From Ectothiorhodospiraceae bacterium (GTDB lineage: Bacteria; Pseudomonadota; Gammaproteobacteria; Thiohalomonadales; Thiohalomonadaceae): 7,207 bases of DNA. The stretch lies in assembly GCA_007125455.1 (NCBI GenBank), contig SLDE01000124.1:1-7207 (forward strand), in the 5' to 3' direction. Numbering within the stretch: position 1 is the first letter of the stretch; every line of letters starts with the position of its first letter. Position numbers and translations under genes: made by a program. This document shows positions 1-5,488 of the stretch, in pieces. The notes under the pieces were generated by a model. It was not told where the DNA came from. It saw nothing but the letters and a program-made list of their open reading frames with translations, and searched no databases.

Positions 1-20
1 AAAGCCCATGGATGGGCTTT
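1..20. terminator. Hairpin terminator of an upstream gene
   Basis: Bases 1-8 are perfectly complementary to bases 13-20, giving an 8-bp stem with a 4-base loop (TGGA). The stem begins with AAA and ends with TTT, so on either strand it finishes in a short T run, as in a small bidirectional intrinsic terminator. The window edge cuts off whatever lies to the left, so the gene it ends cannot be named. The T tract is short, so termination may be modest. Confidence 0.55.
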
Positions 21-76
21 GTAACGCCCTATCGCGCCGCATGAGTAGACAACAACAGCCGGCTAGTGATACCCAT

Positions 77-103
77 TTGATAATACTAAAACGATAGCAT
101 AAT
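77..103 (+). promoter_or_regulatory. Possible promoter of the sugar kinase gene
   Basis: The 5' leader of the kinase gene becomes AT-rich from about position 75. TTGATA at 77-82 could be a -35 element, with CATAAT at 98-103 as -10, though the 15-base spacer is short. GATAAT at 79-84 is another possible -10, but it has no good partner 17 bases upstream. If the first reading is right, transcription would start near 110 and favour the kinase ATG at 117, giving an almost leaderless message. This is a weak pattern match only. Confidence 0.2.
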
Positions 104-1421
104 GCAGATAGATGGCATGACAGACGAATTTGACAGCTTTCTCGGCATCGACTTCGGCACCTCCGGTTGTCGAGGGGTGGTGCTCGCTGCCAATGGACAA
201 GTATTGGTCGAGCAGGCCCTGTCCCTACCCGCTAGCGAACGCGACGGGGTTCGTGCCGAGCAGGATCCCCTCGCCTGGTGGAATACCCTGCAAACCCTGA
301 TCCCCGCCCTGCTCCAGGATACCCCCGGATACCGCCTGCGGGCCATCGCCCTGGATGGCACCTCGGGCACGGTATTGCTCGCCGATCAGCAGGGCAAACC
401 GCTCAGCCGGGCGCTGATGTACGATGATCGCCGCGCCATCGAAGAGGCAGATACCCTCGCCAAGTTGGCCCCGGCCAATAGTGCCGCTCACGGGGCGGGC
501 TCCGGGCTGAGCAAGCTGTTGTGGCTGCAGACACATCAAGCCCCTGCCCTTCCCTGGCGGGTACACAGCCAGGCCGACTGGTTGAATTCCCAGCTCAGCG
601 GCGAGTATGGGATCGGCGACAGCAACAACGCCCTCAAGCTGGGCTACGACCCCGTCCAGGGGCGCTGGCCGGACTGGCTGGCGGAGCTGTTGCCCATGCA
701 GGTTCTGCCCAGGGTGGTAGAGCCGGGCACGCCTATCGGCCAACTGCGCCCGGAGCTGGCCCGCCAATGGGGGCTGGAGCATGCGGTGACGATCATCGCC
801 GGCACCACCGACAGCACCGCCGCCGTGATCGCCACCGGTGCCACGCAGAGCGGCCAGGCGATCACCTCGCTGGGCTCGACCCTGGTGATGAAGGTGATCA
901 GCGAGCAGGCGATCTTCGCCCCCGAATATGGTGTGTACAGCCAGCCCTACCGGGGCCGCTGGCTAGTCGGTGGCGGCTCCAACACCGGGGGAGCCGTGTT
1001 GCGCCACTATTTCAGCGATGCCGAACTGACCGCGCTAACCCCGCAACTCCGACCTGATCGCCCCACCGGGCTCAACTACATGCCTCTGCTACGGGCTGGC
1101 GAGCGCTTCCCCATCAACGACCCTGAACTGGCCCCCTGTCTGACACCCCGCCCCGAAGAGGATGCCCGCTTCCTGCAGGGGATGCTGGAGGCCATGGCCC
1201 GTATCGAGGCCCAGGCCTACCAGCGTCTGACCGAACTGGGTGCCCCCAGCCCCCGCGAGGTGCTTAGCATTGGCGGAGGGGCCAAAAATCCCGCCTGGAC
1301 CCGGATCCGCCAACAACGGCTCGGCATTCCAATCAGGCTCGCTGAACAGCAACAGGCGGCCTACGGGGCGGCCGTGCTGGCCCAATGGTATTATCTACCG
1401 CATGATCTACAATGCGATTGA
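102..1421 (+). CDS. FGGY-family carbohydrate kinase, D-ribulose/D-xylulose kinase type
   Basis: This enzyme probably phosphorylates a ketopentose with ATP in the cytoplasm, most likely D-ribulose to D-ribulose 5-phosphate, feeding the pentose phosphate or Calvin cycle. The 439 residues are shorter than the ~500 usual for xylulokinase and glycerol kinase and fit the short cyanobacterial/plastid ribulose kinase group (plant XK-1). The N-terminal phosphate-binding motif DFGTSGCR is at residues 17-24. ALDGTSGTVLL (83-93), a DW element at 159-160 and NALKLGYD (176-183) follow. The likely catalytic base is D237 in GTTDS, then TSLGST (255-260) and GGGSNTGGAVL (290-300). The C-terminal ATP-binding glycine motif GGGAKNP is at 391-397, and a GAAVLA segment follows. 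Neither possible start has a strong ribosome binding site. The ATG at 117 (MTDEFDSF) is a good alternative. Family assignment is firm; ribulose as substrate is inferred from recalled similarity. Confidence 0.85.
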   Translation: MQIDGMTDEFDSFLGIDFGTSGCRGVVLAANGQVLVEQALSLPASERDGVRAEQDPLAWWNTLQTLIPALLQDTPGYRLRAIALDGTSGTVLLADQQGKPLSRALMYDDRRAIEEADTLAKLAPANSAAHGAGSGLSKLLWLQTHQAPALPWRVHSQADWLNSQLSGEYGIGDSNNALKLGYDPVQGRWPDWLAELLPMQVLPRVVEPGTPIGQLRPELARQWGLEHAVTIIAGTTDSTAAVIATGATQSGQAITSLGSTLVMKVISEQAIFAPEYGVYSQPYRGRWLVGGGSNTGGAVLRHYFSDAELTALTPQLRPDRPTGLNYMPLLRAGERFPINDPELAPCLTPRPEEDARFLQGMLEAMARIEAQAYQRLTELGAPSPREVLSIGGGAKNPAWTRIRQQRLGIPIRLAEQQQAAYGAAVLAQWYYLPHDLQCD

Positions 1422-1439
1422 CCACATGATTCAAGCCCC

Positions 1440-1445
1440 AGGAGG
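1440..1445 (+). promoter_or_regulatory. Consensus ribosome binding site of the antitoxin stump
   Basis: AGGAGG lies five bases before the ATG at 1451. It is the best Shine-Dalgarno match in the window, better than that of any intact gene here. It serves a reading frame of only ten codons, which supports the view that a real, well-translated gene once started at this point. Confidence 0.6.
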
Positions 1446-1450
1446 CGAAG

Positions 1451-1483
1451 ATGTCTACGATTAGTGCCAATGATCTTGGGTGA
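1451..1483 (+). pseudogene. 5' stump of a Phd/YefM-type antitoxin gene
   Basis: An ATG with a perfect ribosome binding site opens a frame encoding MSTISANDLG and then a TGA. The residues ISANDL, preceded by a short M-x-T start, match the recalled N-terminus of a common proteobacterial Phd/YefM antitoxin group, which usually goes on with KTRGVSAL or similar. Here the similarity stops after codon 9. No further antitoxin sequence is visible in any frame before the antiporter stop codon at 1502. Intact members are about 80-90 residues and repress their own operon while neutralising a RelE-type toxin; nothing of that remains. It sits in the 80-base gap between two convergent genes. Ten codons is a short match, so a chance frame or an unrelated leader peptide is possible. 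Confidence 0.45.
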
Positions 1484-1487
1484 TCAT
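1470..1487. repeat. Short inverted repeat between convergent genes
   Basis: ATGATC (1470-1475) is repeated inverted as GATCAT (1482-1487) around a 6-base loop. Two further C-G pairs are possible after one mismatch. It lies between the convergent kinase and antiporter genes, where a terminator would be expected, but no T run follows on either strand. It also spans the point where the antitoxin-like frame breaks off. Confidence 0.3.
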
Positions 1488-1501
1488 GGGGCGGTCTACC
1501 G

Positions 1502-3079
1502 CTAACCCCTGAGCTCTGCCACCCCCGCCGCACTGTCGGCCAGGCCCAGGCCGGCCTCGTCGTAAACATGGAACACCGCATCGGCACCGTACTCACGCAG
1601 TACCGGGATCTCTTCGGGGTATTCGACGACTGCCGAGATCTTGCCCGGAAAGTTTCGGTGGCGTAGCTGTTCCAGGGCATAGATGTTGCCGTGGTGGCTG
1701 GGCATCGCCAGTAACACCATCTTGACCCCTTCGCAGGCGATCAGCTTCTCCCAGAAGTCCGAGTCTACCGCATCGCCCTCAAGCAACTGATAGCCTTCGC
1801 CTTGTAGACGCTGCACCTTGTCGCCATCGTTATCGATCCCCAATACCTTCAGGCCGTAGTGATCCTGCAGACGCTGGTAGGCACCCCGACCGATCTTGCC
1901 CATCCCCATCACCACCGCCTGGGCATCGCCCAGTTGGATGGGGCGGTCCGCCGGGTGCAGCTTCTCCGGTGGGCGCTTGGGCAGGTAGTTGTCCAGCCAG
2001 CGATAGATCGATTCGCTCATGCTGTTGAGCGGGGCCGCCAGTACGAAGCTCAACGCGACCGAAAGTGACAACACCACCAACCACTGCGGATCAAACCAGC
2101 CCTGGGTGGTGGCCAGCGCGGCGATGATCAGACCAAACTCCGAGTAGTTGCTCAGGCTTAAGGTCGAGAGCGTGGCGGTACGGCTGCGCAGGCGAAAGAG
2201 GCTGAACACCACCAAAAAAAGCACACTCTTAAGCGGGATCAGCAGCAGCAGCACCAGGGCCAGCCCCAGCAACTCCCAGGTGGGCAGTGCGATCAGGCCG
2301 ATGGAGAGGAAGAAGCCCACCAAAAAGAGCTCCTTCATATGAAACAAGGACTTGGCCAACTTGTCCGCCGACACATGGGGTGCCAGCAGCATGCCGATGA
2401 TCAGTGCCCCCAGATCGCCCTTGACCCCCAGCGCATCAAACAGCCCATAACCGAGCACCAGCGCCAACAGTACCCCAAAGAGGATCTGCATCTCGCCGTG
2501 GCCCACCCGCCCGAGCGCCCAGCGCAATAGCGGCGCGGCGGGCAGCAACAGGAACAACAACACCGCCCAGGGGCTGGGCAACACCCCGGTGGAGGCGCTA
2601 AGGAACAACACCGCAAAGATGTCCTGCATGATCAGCACACCGATGGCCAGCCGCCCGTAGAAGGACTGCGCCTCGCTGCGCTCCTCCAGCACCTTGACCG
2701 CAAACACCGTACTGGAGAAAGACAGCGCAAAGCCCAGGATCAGCAGGGTCTGCCAGTCGTTGCCCTGCAACAGCGCCAGGCCGGTGAATTTGAGCAGCGA
2801 CAGCAGCAACACCAGCAGCCCGGTGGATGCCAGCATGTGGATACTCGCCCCGGCCCATACCTCACCACGCATCAGGGTGCGCACATTCAGCTTGAGGCCG
2901 ATGGTGAACAACAGCAGGGTCACCCCCAGATTGGCGAGGGTCTCCAGGGTCGGCGTCAGGGTGTAACCCAGCGCGTTGAGGGCGAAGCCGGCGGCCAAAA
3001 AGCCCACCAGCGGCGGCAGACGCAGCAGCATTGCACCGACACCGCCCAAAAAGGCGGCAAGGATATAGGCCGATTCCAT
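1502..3079 (-). CDS. CPA2 cation:proton antiporter with TrkA-N (RCK) domain, KefB/KefC/YbaL-like
   Basis: This is an inner-membrane antiporter that probably exchanges K+ (or Na+) for H+ and is gated by a cytoplasmic nucleotide-binding domain. The 525-residue protein has about 12 hydrophobic segments over residues 1-350. The CPA2 transport core shows LSFSSTVFAVKVLEE at 119-133 and the ion-binding Q152-D153 pair in IMQDIFAV. After a charged linker (about 360-385) comes a Rossmann domain: GMGKIG at 392-397 is the glycine-rich loop, and acidic D416/D418 at the end of the second strand fit NAD(H) binding. The protein ends shortly after this domain and has no TrkA-C domain, as in KefB/KefC. A modest ribosome binding site (AGAGAA) precedes the ATG at 3079. 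It diverges from cysZ across 81 bases and converges on the kinase. Cation and ligand cannot be told from sequence. Confidence 0.88.
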   Translation of the reverse strand: MESAYILAAFLGGVGAMLLRLPPLVGFLAAGFALNALGYTLTPTLETLANLGVTLLLFTIGLKLNVRTLMRGEVWAGASIHMLASTGLLVLLLSLLKFTGLALLQGNDWQTLLILGFALSFSSTVFAVKVLEERSEAQSFYGRLAIGVLIMQDIFAVLFLSASTGVLPSPWAVLLFLLLPAAPLLRWALGRVGHGEMQILFGVLLALVLGYGLFDALGVKGDLGALIIGMLLAPHVSADKLAKSLFHMKELFLVGFFLSIGLIALPTWELLGLALVLLLLIPLKSVLFLVVFSLFRLRSRTATLSTLSLSNYSEFGLIIAALATTQGWFDPQWLVVLSLSVALSFVLAAPLNSMSESIYRWLDNYLPKRPPEKLHPADRPIQLGDAQAVVMGMGKIGRGAYQRLQDHYGLKVLGIDNDGDKVQRLQGEGYQLLEGDAVDSDFWEKLIACEGVKMVLLAMPSHHGNIYALEQLRHRNFPGKISAVVEYPEEIPVLREYGADAVFHVYDEAGLGLADSAAGVAELRG

Positions 3080-3115
3080 GATTCGTTCTCTGTTTGGTGA
3101 TCTTTCCGGCCCAGT

Positions 3116-3143
3116 ATTGTATAGGATGACGGCTTAACAACAA
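3116..3143 (-). promoter_or_regulatory. Candidate promoter of the antiporter gene
   Basis: Read on the minus strand, TTGTTG (3143-3138) and TACAAT (3121-3116) form a sigma-70-like -35/-10 pair with a 16-base spacer. Transcription would start near 3109, about 30 bases before the antiporter ATG. Because the gap to cysZ is only 81 bases, any cysZ promoter must overlap this one. On the plus strand I see only weak candidates, such as TTGGTG at 3094-3099 with TATTGT at 3115-3120. Confidence 0.35.
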
Positions 3144-3147
3144 TCCC

Positions 3148-3155
3148 GAGAGAGA
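3148..3155 (+). promoter_or_regulatory. Ribosome binding site of cysZ
   Basis: The purine run GAGAGAGA ends five bases before the ATG at 3161. It is an imperfect but well-placed Shine-Dalgarno sequence. It supports this start, which gives a protein beginning about ten residues later than E. coli CysZ. Confidence 0.5.
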
Positions 3156-3160
3156 AAAAG

Positions 3161-3898
3161 ATGCAGCTAAGCGGCTTGGCAGCACTGCGGCGAGGCTTTG
3201 GACTGATCCGGCAGCCCGGCCTGCGGCGCTTTGTGCTGCTCCCCCTGGCGATCAACGTGGCAGTCCTCGCCCTGTCCCTCTATCTTTTGTTCGGCTGGTT
3301 TGCGACCTGGCTGGACGGCTGGCTGGCCGCCCTGCCCGCTTGGCTGATGTGGCTGGAGTCGGTATTTTGGCTGGTCTTCTCGCTGCTACTGTTGTTGCTG
3401 GTGTTCTTTGGCTTTTCCCTGCTCGCCAACCTGATTGCCGCCCCGTTCAATGGGCTGCTGGCCGAGGCGGTCGAGGCACAGCTGCGTGGGCAGCCCGCCC
3501 CGCAGAGCAGCGTCCAACAGTTATTGCTGGAGCTGCCAGGGGTGCTATTGGATGAGGGGCGCAAGCTGGGCTATTTTGCCGCCTATGCGCTGTTGATCTG
3601 GCTGCTCTCCTGGATCCCGCTGCTCAACCTGCTGGCCCCCTTTGCCTGGTTCGCCTTCGCCGCCTGGATAATGGCACTGCAATATGCCGACTACCCCATG
3701 GGCAACCACCAGATCCGCTTTCCCCGCCAGCGCCGCATCCTGCGCCGCTGCCCGGCCAGCAGCCTGGGCTTCGGGGCCAGTACAGCGCTGGTGACGATGA
3801 TCCCACTGCTTAATTTCCTCGTCATCCCGGCTGCCGTGGCCGGGGCGACCGTGTTATGGTACGAACAATTGGAAAAGCTAGCGGAAACCACCCCATGA
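3161..3898 (+). CDS. cysZ: Sulfate permease CysZ
   Basis: CysZ is an inner-membrane protein that takes up sulfate for assimilation into cysteine. The 245-residue product lines up with recalled E. coli CysZ (253 residues) almost throughout. Shared marks are a QPGLRRFVLLPL start (18-29), the family signature IAAPFNGLLAE (92-102), an AWIMALQYADYP segment (168-179) followed by NH (182-183), and a late FGAST...TMIPLLN stretch (204-219). Hydrophobic segments occur near 24-48, 63-90, 138-172 and 205-233, in line with the family's mix of spanning and partly inserted helices. No other cys gene is nearby. The stop overlaps the start of the downstream AAA+ gene by ATGA, implying one message and coupled translation. 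This linkage is unusual compared with E. coli, where cysZ stands next to cysK. Confidence 0.93.
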   Translation: MQLSGLAALRRGFGLIRQPGLRRFVLLPLAINVAVLALSLYLLFGWFATWLDGWLAALPAWLMWLESVFWLVFSLLLLLLVFFGFSLLANLIAAPFNGLLAEAVEAQLRGQPAPQSSVQQLLLELPGVLLDEGRKLGYFAAYALLIWLLSWIPLLNLLAPFAWFAFAAWIMALQYADYPMGNHQIRFPRQRRILRRCPASSLGFGASTALVTMIPLLNFLVIPAAVAGATVLWYEQLEKLAETTP

Positions 3899-5370
3899 GC
3901 GAAGGACACGACCTCGAATTACTGATCAAATCCCACCACCCCATCATCCTCATCGAAAGCCATGAGGAGCCGCGTATGCTGCAGCTCATCAGCCGCATCG
4001 GCATCAAGCAGTACAAGCCGGTCTACCGCTGGAGCATCACCGACGGACTCAAGCGCCAGGACATCGATCTGGGCAGCGGTGATGATAAGGCCGATGAAGA
4101 GGAGGTGTTGTGGAAGATCCGTGATGGGCAGAACGAGGGGATCTATGTGCTATGCGACTACCACCCCTACCTGACCAAGCCCCTGCTCATCCGCCTGCTC
4201 AAGGATATCGCCCTGGCCCATGAACAGAGCAAGATCACCCTGGTAATGCTCAGCCACCGCATCACCCTGCCGCCCGAGCTTTCACGCCTGGCCGCCAGTG
4301 CCAAGTTCTCCATGCCCACCCGTGCAGAGCTGGAGAACATCGTCAAGGAGACTGCTCGGGAGTGGCGCCAGCGCCACAAGCAATCGGTAAAGACCGATCA
4401 AGAGAGCTTCAACCTGCTGATCCAGAATCTCAGCGGCGTCACCACCGAAGATGCCCGTCGCCTGGCGCGCACCGCCATCTTCAACGACGGCAGCATCAGC
4501 GCCTCAGACATCCCTATGGTAATGAAGGCCAAACACAATCTGCTGCGCGGGGATGAGGTACTGAGCTTTGAGTTTGATACCGCCCGCTTCAGTGACGTGG
4601 GCGGCCTGAGCCGCCTGAAGGGCTGGCTGGAACAGCGCAAGCCAGTATTCCATGGTGAGGCCGATGCCGCCAGCCTCGACCCACCCAAGGGGATCATGTT
4701 GCTGGGCGTACAGGGCGGCGGCAAGAGCCTGGCCGCCAAGGCAGTGGCCGGGCTGTTCAGCGTACCGCTGCTGCGCCTGGACTTTGCCAACATCTACAAC
4801 AAGTACCACGGCGAGAGCGAGCGCAACCTGCGAGAATCGCTCAGCACCGCCGAGGCGATGGCCCCCTGTGTACTGTGGATCGATGAGATAGAAAAGGGGA
4901 TCTCCACCGGCTCCAGTGATGGCGGCACCTCCCAGCGCATCCTCGGCACCCTGCTCACCTGGATGGCAGAAAAGAAACAGCCGGTCTTTCTGGTGGCCAC
5001 CGCCAACGACATCGAACGCCTGCCGGCCGAGCTGGTACGCAAGGGGCGCTTCGATGAGATCTTCTTTGTCGACCTGCCCGACAAGGCGGTCCGCCAGGAG
5101 ATCTTTGCCATCCACCTGGCCCGTCGCGAACAGGACGTGACCCGCTTCAATACCGCCGTACTGGCCGAGATGAGCGAAGGCTTCTCAGGTGCCGAGATCG
5201 AACAGGCGGTGGTCTCCGCCCTCTACGCCACCCACGCCCAAGGCAGCACGCTGGAAAACCACCACATCGAAGAGGAACTGCTTGGCACCCGCCCCCTCTC
5301 AGTGGTGATGTACGAAAAGGTGGACTACCTGCGGCAATGGGCCAGCGAACGCACTGTACCAGCGGGATAA
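3895..5370 (+). CDS. AAA+ ATPase, Ycf46-like
   Basis: This is a soluble ATPase of 491 residues resembling Ycf46 of cyanobacteria and red-algal plastids, a protein linked to inorganic carbon use in Synechocystis. Its exact activity is unknown. The N-terminal third (1-150) has the Ycf46-type pattern LIKSHHPIILIESHEEPR (10-27) and YRWSITDGLKR (44-54), and lacks a Walker A loop. The AAA+ module starts with FSDVGG (232-237). It has Walker A GVQGGGKS (271-278; K277), Walker B VLWIDE (326-331; D330, E331), sensor-1 N371 in ATAND, and an arginine-finger element RKGRFD (382-387). The small helical domain carries EGFSGAEIEQ (428-437). All catalytic residues are present, so it should hydrolyse ATP, probably as a hexamer. 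The ATG at 3895 overlaps the cysZ stop; the frame stays open upstream, but the N-terminal match begins here. There is no clear ribosome binding site, which fits translational coupling. Confidence 0.85.
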   Translation: MSEGHDLELLIKSHHPIILIESHEEPRMLQLISRIGIKQYKPVYRWSITDGLKRQDIDLGSGDDKADEEEVLWKIRDGQNEGIYVLCDYHPYLTKPLLIRLLKDIALAHEQSKITLVMLSHRITLPPELSRLAASAKFSMPTRAELENIVKETAREWRQRHKQSVKTDQESFNLLIQNLSGVTTEDARRLARTAIFNDGSISASDIPMVMKAKHNLLRGDEVLSFEFDTARFSDVGGLSRLKGWLEQRKPVFHGEADAASLDPPKGIMLLGVQGGGKSLAAKAVAGLFSVPLLRLDFANIYNKYHGESERNLRESLSTAEAMAPCVLWIDEIEKGISTGSSDGGTSQRILGTLLTWMAEKKQPVFLVATANDIERLPAELVRKGRFDEIFFVDLPDKAVRQEIFAIHLARREQDVTRFNTAVLAEMSEGFSGAEIEQAVVSALYATHAQGSTLENHHIEEELLGTRPLSVVMYEKVDYLRQWASERTVPAG

Positions 5371-5403
5371 GCGCACTCCCAGTGCCCCGACATGAAGATG
5401 AAA

Positions 5404-5438
5404 AAGGCCCCGCACGGAGCGTATCCGTGCGGGGCCTT
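5404..5438. terminator. Strong bidirectional intrinsic terminator
   Basis: A perfect 15-bp GC-rich stem (5404-5418 with 5424-5438) closes on a 5-base loop, GCGTA. On the minus strand the stem runs into TTTTT (complement of 5401-5405), making a classic terminator for katG about 50 bases beyond its stop. On the plus strand the following bases (TTGTGCTTGT) are only moderately T-rich, so termination of the cysZ / AAA+ message, whose stop is 33 bases upstream, is probably weaker but likely. Confidence 0.9.
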
Positions 5439-5456
5439 GTGCTTGTCATCCAACAG

Positions 5457-5478
5457 GCTCCCGAGCCAGGCCGGGAGC
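5457..5478 (-). repeat. Second hairpin just after the katG stop
   Basis: GCTCCCG (5457-5463) pairs with CGGGAGC (5472-5478) around an 8-base loop, only ten bases beyond the katG stop codon. No T run follows on the minus strand, so it is unlikely to terminate by itself. It could protect the 3' end of the mRNA. An alternative stem, GGCTC with GAGCC (5456-5467), overlaps it. Confidence 0.35.
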
Positions 5479-5488
5479 GGGCACAGGC

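Noticed and set aside
225..782. Minus-strand open frame of 185 codons inside the kinase gene
   Set aside because: It has low-complexity, Gln/Gly-rich translation without motifs, and the kinase frame over it is well supported.
521..1057. Plus-strand open frame of 178 codons overlapping the kinase
   Set aside because: It is a shifted-frame translation rich in Arg, Gly and Ala, typical of a shadow of a GC-rich gene.
3856..3894. Upstream start for the AAA+ gene adding 13 residues
   Set aside because: It lies wholly within cysZ, and similarity to Ycf46-like proteins begins at the ATG at 3895, which forms a typical ATGA overlap.
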